A stretch of DNA of 52,468 nucleotides from an uncultured Methylococcales bacterium (lineage in GTDB: Bacteria > Pseudomonadota > Gammaproteobacteria > Methylococcales > Methylomonadaceae), in NCBI GenBank assembly GCA_903902705.1, contig CAIUVX010000198.1, positions 1-52,468 on the forward strand, given 5' to 3'. A program made the position numbers and the translations under genes. Below the pieces are notes generated by a model. The model did not search any database. It saw only the letters and a list, made by a program, of their open reading frames with translations, and was not told where the DNA came from. Position 1 is the first letter of the stretch. Every line of letters starts with the position of its first letter. Shown here one piece after another: positions 1-7,311 of this stretch.

Positions 1-204
1 ATACGCCAAGGCTAAGCGTTCGTAGCAGTCTATATGGTTTGCGAAGTCCTTATGACGGCAGTCATAGGTTACACGCGGGACACTTTCGATTATTAGCTCC
101 ACTTCAGCGTCACCCCGTTCTTTTGTGACTGCTTCAATGTATAGGTTCGCTTGTTCAATCGGGCTAAGCTGTTTGTAAAGTTTGTTCACTTGATCGGCTT
201 TCAT
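1..204 (-). CDS. Partial hypothetical protein of the integrative element (5' end only)
   Basis: An open frame starts at ATG 204 and runs off the left edge with 68 codons visible and no stop. The product begins MKADQVNKLYKQLSPIEQA and is mixed alpha-helical in character. I do not recognise a family. The start overlaps the stop of the DUF5681 gene by four bases (ATGA), the same coupling seen between other genes of this element, so it is very probably translated as part of the same minus-strand operon. The position after a DUF5681 gene would fit a phage packaging or mobilisation function, but that is only inference. Confidence 0.6.
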   Translation of the reverse strand, partial: MKADQVNKLYKQLSPIEQANLYIEAVTKERGDAEVELIIESVPRVTYDCRHKDFANHIDCYERLALAY

Positions 205-602
205 GATCTGGACTCTAGCTGTTTTTCTACGCGCTGTAAGCGTTCGGTTAGTTCCTGCAATTCGATTAACTTGCCTTGATTGCTTAACGCGGTGATTAAC
301 TGACTGCCAATATCAGGCGGTATTTGTCCTTGCATCGTGGCGCGTATAATCTCATTACCTTGTTCAGCGAGTGAATGACTAACAGGTAGGCTTATCGGTA
401 AGGCTTGGGGTTTTATCGGCGGGCATACTCTATCGAGTATTAGCTTAATCGCCTGTATATCACCCTGTTTTGCCAGTTCGATAAGCTTTGCCAGAATATC
501 GGGTAAGTCATCAGCTAAGTCTTTTCTAACTTTTGCCGCTGTGAGGTGTGCGGGTGTGCGTCCTTTAGGGTTGCCGCTTTGCCCTTTTTCAAACTTGCTC
601 AT
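201..602 (-). CDS. DUF5681 domain protein
   Basis: The 133-residue product has the hallmark N-terminus of DUF5681, with a GQSGNPKGR motif at about residues 7-15 followed by a basic helical stretch. Proteins of this family are common in phages and integrative elements, often close to terminase-like genes, and their biochemical role is not established. The C-terminal third is a charged helix that could form a coiled coil. It lies in a co-oriented block with the primase and helicase genes, 22 bases after the preceding small gene, and overlaps the next truncated gene by four bases. Confidence 0.8.
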   Translation of the reverse strand: MSKFEKGQSGNPKGRTPAHLTAAKVRKDLADDLPDILAKLIELAKQGDIQAIKLILDRVCPPIKPQALPISLPVSHSLAEQGNEIIRATMQGQIPPDIGSQLITALSNQGKLIELQELTERLQRVEKQLESRS

Positions 603-624
603 GGTCTGTTTTTTCCCTGCTTAA

Positions 625-891
625 TCAGGCGTTAGGTTTGGGGTTCATCTTCAATAAAAAGACTTTATGTTCTGCGTTGTATGCCAACACGGTTAATGCT
701 TGCCCGTTGGGGGTGTAGACCGTTGTTATGAGTAATTCATTAACAATGCTTTGTTTGTTGGCTTTTAAGTATGCTAGTTGTTCTGCGGTTAGTTTGTCAG
801 ACGGCTCGATACACAAGCCGTTTTCTAAACCATCCACTGATTCAAGCCATAAACTAAAGCCAGCTTGTTTGATTCTATTTAGTGGACTCAT
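625..891 (-). CDS. Small protein with TubC_N-like docking domain
   Basis: An 88-residue product. Residues about 6-55 match the pattern of TubC N-terminal docking-type domains found as small stand-alone proteins next to replication genes of phages and plasmids: an aromatic-leucine strand (FSLWLE), a short turn, then LTAEQLAYLKANKQSIVNELL. The domain is known for protein-protein docking in synthases. In mobile elements its role is unclear, perhaps contacting the adjacent helicase. The gene sits two bases after the stop of the helicase-like gene. Family assignment is from pattern only. Confidence 0.5.
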   Translation of the reverse strand: MSPLNRIKQAGFSLWLESVDGLENGLCIEPSDKLTAEQLAYLKANKQSIVNELLITTVYTPNGQALTVLAYNAEHKVFLLKMNPKPNA

Positions 892-893
892 GA

Positions 894-2990
894 CTAAAGC
901 CTCAATATATTTTGTGCGGGTGAAGTATCGGTGTCGGGAATTAAGGTGTGATTTAATTTAATTCCCTCATTGTGCAAGGTAGGTTTATAAGTGTCACAAC
1001 CGTCACTATCTGTCACCACACCCTTTGAAGCTATGAATAGCGTGGCTTCCAGTGATTTAGCATCAATAATTCTATCCGTCACCGTTTCAATGTTATCTGT
1101 CACTCTATCGCTATCTGTCACCCTATCCGTCACTGCATCACCCCGCGCTGTTTGTAGGCTGTGACTATCAGTGACAGTTGGTGACGGTTGTGACGGATAA
1201 AAACCCACCTTGCACAATTTATATAATCTGGATTTGTTTGTTCGACTTTCCTCAATGGTTATGCCCATTTTTCGCAAACTAGGGGTAAGCCGTTTTATGG
1301 CATTGCTTAGCCCTTTGGGTGACTGTACCCATGATTTAGAGCGTGTTTGTCTATCCCCTGCGATAAGTGCCAGTGTGTCCAGTAATTCGGTAGGCGTACC
1401 TATCCAATTGTCTTCTCTGTCCATCAATTCCATAATTGCAGAACCCACGGGGCTTGAATCGAGTCCCTGTTCTATCGCTTCATATTGGTTTTTCTCATGA
1501 GCGGACATAAACCCACCGCTATATGTTAAACCTTGCTCACACGCTAAAACCCACTGTGCTACATCCGCCATGCGTGGCTTGTAGGGTAGTTTCACGGTGT
1601 CTCGGTGCTTTAATCCCACTGCGATAAGGTCAAGCAATGCCCCTAAAATACGCGGTTTATCGGTATCAAACTCTTTCCAGAATTGCCGCTCACTTTTTCG
1701 ATTATCGCCACCTATGACAGGCAAGTGAACGATAAGGGCGCGTTCTGCTAAATCTTGCCGATTCGCTACGTCATCAATGCCGTTAATGAGTACAGGGCGT
1801 TGAATATCGATTAAAACCTGCTCGTTATCGGTGTATAACGCCCTCAAGTCGATACCACCGCCTGTGCTTAATCTGCATAGGCAATCACTCATTTCAGCCG
1901 ATAAACCGCTTAAATTATCCAGCACTACCACATGATTATTACTCGCTGATACCAGCAAGTCCCTTACATCCTTTGGTGGGGAACGTAGCGGAACGGCGGA
2001 CGAGTCGCTAAGCGCACGCAACGCACGGCTAGTGGTACTTTTACCCGTCCCTTGTTCGCCTTGTAATATCAAAATGGGATAAGGTTTGACACCTGCCAAG
2101 GCACACAACAGCCAGCCTATAACCAATGGCATTTGCTGCGGGTCAACATTCAAATATTGGTTTAATAGCGTAATATCGCCGTCTTTTGTGGGTTCGGGTA
2201 AAGCAGTCGCTCCCTGCTTTCTAACGAATTTAACAGGTGACTTATTCAGCACTTGCCAGCCGTCTTGCGTTATCTGGATCACGCGCCAATCTGGACAGCC
2301 TAAATCAATGTAAATAGTGCTATCAAGGTTAGCCACACGCATATAAACATCGTGCATAGGATTGTTAAACTTGGCTATGGATTCCAGCGTATCAAGTGCG
2401 TCAGTAATGGCGTTGCGATTACAACCTATGCCCGTTAGCTTGAATACTTCGTGACTCAAATACTCTTTATAGCCACTGGACTTTAATGCCATAACCGCCT
2501 TTCCAGCAATGCAGGTATAACCGTTTTTGTTTTGGCAATGAAAGAGCGCGTTTAATTGTCCGATTTCAATTAACAAGGTGGCTTGTGATTTGCGTTTATC
2601 GCTCTTATCGAATAGGTCAATGCTTTGCTTTATGCCGTCTTGAGTTGGATCTATGGCAGTTGATAAGTCGATACTTGGCTTTGATTTTTCGGGTTCGCTG
2701 TTGGTGTCCACGTTCACATCGGGATTGATACCCGCGCCACTTTCGACAATGACGGTACTGGTTTCTGGAATTTCAACATGACTGGAATCTAAGCCATCTT
2801 TAACCTTTTTAGGTCTACCGCGTTTTTTAGGTGTTTCATTTTGCGGGCCATGCGTTTTAGACGTAGTTTGCTTGCCTAATTTTTTAGGTGTATTGCTATC
2901 GGTGGCGCGTGAATTCACATCATCCATTTTAGGATTATCCATAGGTAAATCACTCTCGAACAGGTCACAGTTAATTAATGGAACGCTCAT
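894..2990 (-). CDS. Phage/satellite-type helicase-like ATPase (primase-helicase partner)
   Basis: A product of about 698 residues. The chosen start is ATG 2990, because it overlaps the stop of the upstream primase gene as ATGA; an upstream in-frame start at 3023 would put a longer overlap inside the primase. The N-terminal 130 residues are charged and low in complexity, with an AT-hook-like RGRPKK at about 57-62. The ATPase core has Walker A GEQGTGKS near 311-318, a Walker B-like VVVLDN near 354-359, and an arginine-containing segment (LAERALIVHLP) further on. This layout fits D5-like or primase-associated helicases of satellites, which unwind the replication origin. The C-terminus (about 620-670) has repeated VTD motifs, encoded by repeated gtcac/tgac blocks that resemble DNA repeated beside the integrase gene. 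Confidence 0.75.
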   Translation of the reverse strand: MSVPLINCDLFESDLPMDNPKMDDVNSRATDSNTPKKLGKQTTSKTHGPQNETPKKRGRPKKVKDGLDSSHVEIPETSTVIVESGAGINPDVNVDTNSEPEKSKPSIDLSTAIDPTQDGIKQSIDLFDKSDKRKSQATLLIEIGQLNALFHCQNKNGYTCIAGKAVMALKSSGYKEYLSHEVFKLTGIGCNRNAITDALDTLESIAKFNNPMHDVYMRVANLDSTIYIDLGCPDWRVIQITQDGWQVLNKSPVKFVRKQGATALPEPTKDGDITLLNQYLNVDPQQMPLVIGWLLCALAGVKPYPILILQGEQGTGKSTTSRALRALSDSSAVPLRSPPKDVRDLLVSASNNHVVVLDNLSGLSAEMSDCLCRLSTGGGIDLRALYTDNEQVLIDIQRPVLINGIDDVANRQDLAERALIVHLPVIGGDNRKSERQFWKEFDTDKPRILGALLDLIAVGLKHRDTVKLPYKPRMADVAQWVLACEQGLTYSGGFMSAHEKNQYEAIEQGLDSSPVGSAIMELMDREDNWIGTPTELLDTLALIAGDRQTRSKSWVQSPKGLSNAIKRLTPSLRKMGITIEESRTNKSRLYKLCKVGFYPSQPSPTVTDSHSLQTARGDAVTDRVTDSDRVTDNIETVTDRIIDAKSLEATLFIASKGVVTDSDGCDTYKPTLHNEGIKLNHTLIPDTDTSPAQNILRL

Positions 2991-3835
2991 AGCCCACCCC
3001 CAGTATTTACATGGTCGTTCCAATCATGCCCAACAGTTGGGGGAATTATGTACTTGCCATTAATTGCCAACGCCGCCGCCCGTGCCGCTGTTTGCCCTGT
3101 GCCTGATACGTCATTATCACCCGCGATAATAATTTCAGCGAGTGGATTCTTGGCGCGGACAATCTTAGCCACATTGATTAAGTTACTGGCATCGTAGGCA
3201 ATGAATACTTGATTGCCTGTCGATTCAAATAAACTTGCCCCAGTTGCAAAGCCCTCGCACAGTAAAATGACAGGTGTTTTATTCCCTATCCACCAAAAAC
3301 AGCTTTTCTTTTGACCACCCGATAAAAAGCGTTTTTCGCCGTTAGCTTGGATAAATTGCAAGTTCACAAGCTGCAATAATTCGTTGTAAAGTGGCAATAT
3401 CAGCACACCCTTTAAACTGCCAGAATCGCCTGTTTTTGCCTTGTGAGGCTTGATATTCTTACGGTGTAGGTAAGCATTACTAGCGTTCGCATAAATCGCT
3501 CTAGCTAAGATTTCACACGCTTTTTTAGCCGCTTCCGCTCTTGCTTCTAGTTGCTCACGTTCATGCTTTGCGCGGTCAAGTTGGCATTTTTCAGTAAAGG
3601 CTTTACGTTCAGCATCGGTGTATGGCGTTGCGTGTTTAGCTTGCCATATTTCGTATAAGCCTGTGCTGTAGTCACAGAACCAACCGCCTTGACCATCGGC
3701 AAATAAAAAGCAACGTGCCGCCTTGTTGCCTTTGGGTTTATTAAGCCCAGCAAAAGGTGTTATTTTTTCAGTTGGGATATGATCGGGCGGCTCATAACCG
3801 CACGATTTAATGAAGTCTTTAAAATCGGTATTCAT
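2987..3835 (-). CDS. Toprim-domain primase of the integrative element
   Basis: A product of 282 residues from ATG 3835. This start is preceded by AAGGA at about eight bases; a longer in-frame extension to 3880 lacks one. The N-terminal region carries a compact aromatic/Gly-rich segment (DGQGGWFCDY) typical of phage primases of this type. The Toprim fold is visible: the glutamate motif CEGFATG near residue 194 and the DND motif (AGDNDVSGTG) near 240-242, followed by a C-terminal HDWND. Toprim primases make RNA primers for element replication. The gene is translationally coupled to the helicase-like ATPase downstream, so together they form the replication module of the satellite. Confidence 0.8.
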   Translation of the reverse strand: MNTDFKDFIKSCGYEPPDHIPTEKITPFAGLNKPKGNKAARCFLFADGQGGWFCDYSTGLYEIWQAKHATPYTDAERKAFTEKCQLDRAKHEREQLEARAEAAKKACEILARAIYANASNAYLHRKNIKPHKAKTGDSGSLKGVLILPLYNELLQLVNLQFIQANGEKRFLSGGQKKSCFWWIGNKTPVILLCEGFATGASLFESTGNQVFIAYDASNLINVAKIVRAKNPLAEIIIAGDNDVSGTGQTAARAAALAINGKYIIPPTVGHDWNDHVNTGGGL

Positions 3836-3840
3836 AAAAT

Positions 3841-3855
3841 ATTCCTTAGAGGAAT
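3841..3855 (-). promoter_or_regulatory. Hairpin over the primase ribosome-binding site
   Basis: A 6-bp inverted repeat ATTCCT/AGGAAT with a 3-base loop. Read on the minus strand, its 3' arm contains the AGGA Shine-Dalgarno sequence of the primase gene. A related arrangement with the same arm sequence precedes the AlpA gene. Folding would hide the ribosome site; alternatively the palindrome could be a protein operator. Confidence 0.4.
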
Positions 3856-3906
3856 AAGCCGTGAATTGCCCGTGAATCAATCGACAAAACCGCGTATAAT
3901 CACGCT

Positions 3907-3969
3907 TGTCTGCTTTGTTAGTTGAATACAGAAACCACGGCTTTATTAAATTAAAGTGCGTGGTTTTTT
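3907..3969 (+). ncRNA. Candidate small RNA with own promoter and terminator
   Basis: On the plus strand a consensus TATAAT (3895-3900) is followed about 30 bases later by a hairpin with 8-bp arms AAACCACG (3932-3939) and CGTGGTTT (3959-3966), extended inside by CTTTA/TAAAG, and then six T residues (3964-3969). That is a textbook intrinsic terminator, yet no plus-strand gene ends here. The predicted transcript is about 60 bases and antisense to the region between the leader ORF and the primase gene. P4-type satellites use a short RNA for immunity, so a regulatory RNA is plausible. The -35 region is weak. Confidence 0.4.
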
Positions 3970-4589
3970 ATTGCCTTGAGATTGAGGGCATTAAGTTCTT
4001 GGTGATACGCATTGACTACCGCGTTAATATCTCGAATTTCAGCAATAGCTGATTCAATGATATTAAGGTGGGTTTCCTCTTTAAGAAATTGAGGTGACAG
4101 CGTATCGAGTAAGCTGATTGCTTTACACGCCATTAAATTAACAGCATCGACTAAAGCTATACGGTGGGACAGTTCAGCAACAGCGGTATTTAGAGGGTGT
4201 GAAAAATCAACATTAAGGGGATTGTTTGGAGCTTGCTCGGTTTGAGCTTGGGTTTCTAACATTGCGGTGATTCCTTTGAATGAGGGTGTACCGCCGTCTA
4301 CGATGCCAATCATAGGCGACAGACTACATAAGGTTGGCATACCCGCAAAGGAACGGGCGAGACTTTTTACGGTCTCCCTCATGCAGTCCGTCATAACAGA
4401 TTTTACACGGATTAATCCCGTGTTAATTGTGAAATGTGGACGTAAAAAAACCGTTAAGGGTAACGGTGATTTATCACCTTTGTGCGAGATGCCAATCCCG
4501 ACCTTGCTTTTACAAGGCAAGTAAAGAGTATCTATTAAAGGGTATAGCGTCAATATGTTGTTTAAAATGTCCCCAATCATTACACGCAC
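3951..4589 (-). CDS. Ash/Icd-like leader ORF of a P4-type element
   Basis: An open frame of up to 212 residues. The first 110 residues have the peculiar layout seen in P4-type Ash/Icd-like reading frames (SKVGIGI, then MRETVKSLARSFAGMP, then DGGTPSFKG), a region whose conservation may be partly at RNA level. A second possible start is Met110 at 4262, giving a 103-residue helical protein beginning MLETQAQTEQ; that part looks like ordinary protein. The stop codon lies inside the plus-strand terminator hairpin. The 5' end overlaps the AlpA gene by ten bases only if the longest start is used. I favour the short protein plus a regulatory leader but cannot decide. Confidence 0.5.
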   Translation of the reverse strand: MRVMIGDILNNILTLYPLIDTLYLPCKSKVGIGISHKGDKSPLPLTVFLRPHFTINTGLIRVKSVMTDCMRETVKSLARSFAGMPTLCSLSPMIGIVDGGTPSFKGITAMLETQAQTEQAPNNPLNVDFSHPLNTAVAELSHRIALVDAVNLMACKAISLLDTLSPQFLKEETHLNIIESAIAEIRDINAVVNAYHQELNALNLKAIKNHAL

Positions 4590-4855
4590 CCTAAGCTAGC
4601 AATTAAAGCCAAAATGTCTTCTACGCGCCACGCGGTAGTTCTTTCGGATAATTTCACGGATGCAGGATATTTGCCTGATTTCACGCCGTTCCACCAGCTT
4701 GACTTCGACACTGGAATTAATGCGGGTATTCCGCGCTTTTTATCGCCAACAATTTGAGATAAGCGAAAAAACCCCGTTTGAAGCGTTTGATGTGCAGGTG
4801 GATTTAAATTGAGTGCGGATGCTGTTTTCACCATTATTGGTGTCACTTTTTTCAT
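4580..4855 (-). CDS. AlpA-family DNA-binding regulator
   Basis: A 91-residue product whose central part has the AlpA/excisionase layout: an aromatic-Arg-Leu start (GFFRLSQIVG, about 28-37), then PVSKSSWWNGVKSGKYPASVKL, where the winged helix-turn-helix recognises DNA, and a C-terminal WRVEDILALI. AlpA proteins act as activators of integrase genes or as excisionase-like factors in P4-type elements. The start is supported by AGGA six bases upstream, lying in an inverted repeat. The likely targets are repeats near the integrase promoter, but that is inference. Confidence 0.75.
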   Translation of the reverse strand: MKKVTPIMVKTASALNLNPPAHQTLQTGFFRLSQIVGDKKRGIPALIPVSKSSWWNGVKSGKYPASVKLSERTTAWRVEDILALIASLGCV

Positions 4856-4857
4856 TT

Positions 4858-4884
4858 GTATTCCTGTTGAAATTTAAGGAATAC
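4858..4884 (-). promoter_or_regulatory. Inverted repeat over the alpA ribosome-binding site
   Basis: Perfect 8-bp arms GTATTCCT (4858-4865) and AGGAATAC (4877-4884) with an 11-base spacer. The arm nearest the gene holds the Shine-Dalgarno AGGA. It shares the ATTCCT...AGGAAT core with the hairpin before the primase gene, suggesting common control of regulator and replication genes. Confidence 0.45.
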
Positions 4885-5046
4885 ATATTTTGAGACATGA
4901 AAAATAGGGTTTTCGCGAGGGTTTCTGTATTTGGACGTACCTGCACGTCAAAAAACTTGACTGTCCATAACCTATTGAAAGATATAGGTAAGGTAAAAAG
5001 AGCTGACACGGTAAAAAATAATCAAAATTACTAGAATCCAGTAACA

Positions 5047-5407
5047 GCGCGTAAAGCGAGCTATATTTGTTTTTGTTCCTTTTTTACGATTTGGTGAATT
5101 CTTTGGCGCGTTAAACCTGTGCCGTCTGCTAATTTACGCAAAACGGATTCACCTTTTCTTAAATTTGGATTGCCACATTGTGCGTTTAAAAAAGTGATCG
5201 CCTTAATCATGTCGGTTTTTTGCTGATACCCCATAGTTAAATATACGAAGGCTAAACGAATATTTTTATCGCGTTCCTCGGTTCTTGCTTTTCTAATTTT
5301 CGCTAAACGATTTGCGGCTTTAATCGCTCTTTTTTTTTCGCCCTATTGCGTCAATTGGCATGGATTACACCTATTATTTATGAGTATGAATAGCTCGCTT
5401 TACGCGC
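5047..5407. repeat. 361-bp unit bounded by 18-bp perfect terminal inverted repeats
   Basis: The 18 bases at 5047-5064 (GCGCGTAAAGCGAGCTAT) recur as an exact inverted copy at 5390-5407. Weaker matching continues about ten bases outward. The unit holds one small helix-turn-helix gene whose stop codon lies inside the left repeat. This could be a tiny mobile cassette, a pair of operators, or a long-range RNA stem. No transposase is present and I saw no target-site duplication. Confidence 0.55.
5061..5361 (-). pseudogene. Small helix-turn-helix protein gene broken or recoded at an A9 run
   Basis: From ATG 5361 the frame reads MPIDAIGRKKKSD and stops. Dropping one A from the nine-A run (plus-strand T run 5330-5338) joins it to a protein-like frame of about 87 codons that ends at TAG 5061-5063. 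The joined product of about 99 residues is basic and ends with GLTRQRIHQIVKKEQKQI, a helix-turn-helix-like segment. The downstream frame has no ATG start before an in-frame TAG, so expression needs slippage at the A run, or the A9 is a sequence error, or the gene is dead. It lies between 18-bp inverted repeats, upstream of alpA. No family is recognised. Confidence 0.55.
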
Positions 5408-5748
5408 CATTGCTAGATTTAGTGATTCTATGGCGGGTAATTATTGTTAGTGTCAACAGCAATAAGTATATTCAGCCGTTATGACGGATAAACACCCCTA
5501 TGACGGTTAGAATGGCACTTAATGACGGATAGGTGACAGATAGAAAAACGCCACAAGTCACGAATAGCGGGGCTGGTGACACTTGTGACGGATATGACGG
5601 ATAAAAACCCACCTTGCACGATAGACGCATTAAATTAATTAAAAATCCTACCACCTTCTCTCTGTTAATAAATACCTATTATCTTATAGGGTATGTGATG
5701 CTACAGATAAAATATAAGGGGGGTAATTGTCATCCGTCATATTAAAAA
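5408..5748. repeat. Intergenic region with TGACGG repeats; possible origin or control region
   Basis: This 340-base stretch after the integrase gene has no convincing gene. It carries TGACGG at 5482, 5501, 5523, 5586 and 5595, the variant TGACAG at 5534, and an inverted copy CCGTCA at 5734-5739. The part around 5586-5625 repeats sequence from the 3' part of the helicase-like gene (about 1187-1217), including ttgtgacggataaaaaccc. Such direct repeats near a primase-helicase module are what replication origins or regulatory iterons look like. It could equally be a decayed copy of the helicase gene end. Confidence 0.4.
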
Positions 5749-7008
5749 TTACGCACTTTTACCAAATGGAATAATCACCGCGCCCGCTTTCAAACTATCC
5801 AGATAATCTGCCCACGCTTGCATCATCTTATGGCGTTCTGGTAAATGTGAAGTGCGATTGTAGGCGCGTCCGTTTGGGTCTCTTACAGCATGGGCTAGTT
5901 GATGCTCAATAAAGTCAGGGCGAAAGCCTAAGCCCTCATCTAAGATGGTTCTAGCCATTGCTCTAAAGCCATGTATCGTCATCATTTCTTTACCAAATCC
6001 CATACTACGCAATGCGACTAATAATGCCATATCCGACATGGCCCGTGAACCGTTGGGGGTTCGTTCATTCGGAAATACAAAACGCCCACCACCTGTTAAT
6101 GATTTGATAGTTTCCAGTATGGCTATGGCTTGAGTGCATAAAGGCACAATATGAAAGGTCTTAGTTTTGGTGACAAAATATCGCCATTCTTTGGTATCAA
6201 AATCAATATGAGACCATTCTGCATGATATAACTCGCTAGGTCGGACGAAAACCAAAGGGGCAAGCTGTAGAGCTGATTTAACGACAAATGAACCGCTGTA
6301 TTCATCAATGGCGCGTAGAAGTTTCGCTGCTTCCAATGGTTCAGTTATAGCGGCAAAGTGTCCACCATTAACAGAGGATAACGCGCCGCGTAAATCTGGG
6401 GTTATATCTCGTTCTGCTTTGCCCGTTACAATCGCATAACGGAATATAACGCCGCTAAGATGTAATGCTCTATGTGCGGTTTCGACTGTTCGACTTTCAA
6501 TACGCCGTAACACTTCCAGCAATTCAGGTGCTTTTATCTCCACTATGGGACGCTTGCCAAGCCAAGGGAATAAATCCTGTGTCATCATATTTAATATGCG
6601 TTTTTGATACTGTTCTGACTTACTAGGCATTTTTACCGCGAACCATTCCATAGCCACAAATTCAAAGCTATCAATAGCGGGCAGTCCAGCATCAATACGT
6701 TTTTCATTTTCGATGTTCTGACGCTGTTCTGTTTTTACTTGTTTTCTGGTATCGCTAGGGTCAATGCCATTGCTTACTTGATTACGCGCTTCTTTAGCCT
6801 TGCGTCTAGCATCGGCAAGCGTAGTTGATGGATAAACGCCAACGGATAAAGTTTTGCGCTTACGTTCGATGGTGTAGTCAAATCGCCACCACTTAGCCCC
6901 ATTAGGTTTAACAAGTACATAAAGACCGCCGCCATCATTAAGCCGCTGGTCTTTGTCGGTGGGCTTGGTATTGCGGATAGTGACATCGTTCAATAATTCT
7001 TTAGCCAT
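5749..7008 (-). CDS. P4-type tyrosine integrase
   Basis: A 419-residue product with the N-terminal DUF4102 arm-binding domain (residues about 5-90, with LNDGGGLYVLVKPNGAKWWRFDY), a central core-binding region, and a C-terminal catalytic domain. The catalytic set is visible: first Arg in FVRPSEL, a Lys in the TKTKTFHIVPL strand, HGFRAMAR (His-x-x-Arg), a His in EHQLAHAV, and the nucleophile Tyr in AYNRTSHL. These enzymes integrate elements at the 3' ends of tRNA genes. Here the gene lies 171 bases from the 3' end of tRNA-Arg(CCU), the expected arrangement, and it defines the right end of the element. Confidence 0.93.
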   Translation of the reverse strand: MAKELLNDVTIRNTKPTDKDQRLNDGGGLYVLVKPNGAKWWRFDYTIERKRKTLSVGVYPSTTLADARRKAKEARNQVSNGIDPSDTRKQVKTEQRQNIENEKRIDAGLPAIDSFEFVAMEWFAVKMPSKSEQYQKRILNMMTQDLFPWLGKRPIVEIKAPELLEVLRRIESRTVETAHRALHLSGVIFRYAIVTGKAERDITPDLRGALSSVNGGHFAAITEPLEAAKLLRAIDEYSGSFVVKSALQLAPLVFVRPSELYHAEWSHIDFDTKEWRYFVTKTKTFHIVPLCTQAIAILETIKSLTGGGRFVFPNERTPNGSRAMSDMALLVALRSMGFGKEMMTIHGFRAMARTILDEGLGFRPDFIEHQLAHAVRDPNGRAYNRTSHLPERHKMMQAWADYLDSLKAGAVIIPFGKSA

Positions 7009-7010
7009 TG

Positions 7011-7087
7011 CAGTAACTCCAAATTCAGTAACAGTAATATTTACCTATTACTGTAAAACTTACTGCACAAATTGCAAGCTGTTACTG
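7011..7087. promoter_or_regulatory. Six CAGTAA/TTACTG sites upstream of integrase
   Basis: CAGTAA occurs at 7011-7016, 7026-7031 and 7032-7037, and the inverse TTACTG at 7048-7053, 7060-7065 and 7082-7087. The array is therefore three direct copies facing three inverted copies around about 7042. It lies immediately before the integrase start and between it and the tRNA attachment site. It is a likely arm-type site set for the integrase or operators for AlpA and integrase autoregulation. Confidence 0.5.
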
Positions 7088-7179
7088 CATTTCTTTACAC
7101 TTCATTGGACAATAAAAACACGCTAAGCCTTGTTAATTGCGGGTTTTTAAACTTCTTTGGACGTTGTTAAGTTGTTATT

Positions 7180-7256
7180 TGGTGTCCCCGATAGGAATCG
7201 AACCTACAACCTGCCCCTTAGGAGGGGGCTGCGCTATCCAGTTGCGCCACGAGGAC
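7180..7256 (-). tRNA. tRNA-Arg (anticodon CCU), attachment site of the element
   Basis: Read on the minus strand, this 77-base sequence folds as a cloverleaf: acceptor stem GTCCTCG/CGGGGAC, anticodon stem GCCCC/GGGGC with loop CTCCTAA (anticodon CCT, reads AGG), the T-arm sequence GGTTCGATTCC, discriminator A and an encoded CCA (7182-7180). The 3' end points at the integrase gene, as expected when an element recombines into the tRNA 3' half and restores it. The second copy of the 3' end should lie beyond the left edge of the window. Confidence 0.95.
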
Positions 7257-7311
7257 TTTAAGAGGAAATCGGAGTAAAACAGCTTTAACTGTTTTAAACC
7301 AATAGCTAAAG

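Noticed and set aside
1010-1200. Repeated gtcac/tatctgtcac blocks as a CRISPR or tandem array
   Set aside because: They are irregular, lie within the helicase-like coding frame and encode VTD motifs; no spacer structure exists.
4740-5009. Open frame of 89 codons on the minus strand
   Set aside because: It overlaps the alpA gene in another frame and its translation is cysteine/serine-rich without protein-like pattern.
5472-5654. Small minus-strand frame ending in the TGACGG region
   Set aside because: Its only protein-like part copies a stretch of the helicase gene (LCKVGFYPS); the rest is low-quality and it lacks a convincing start.
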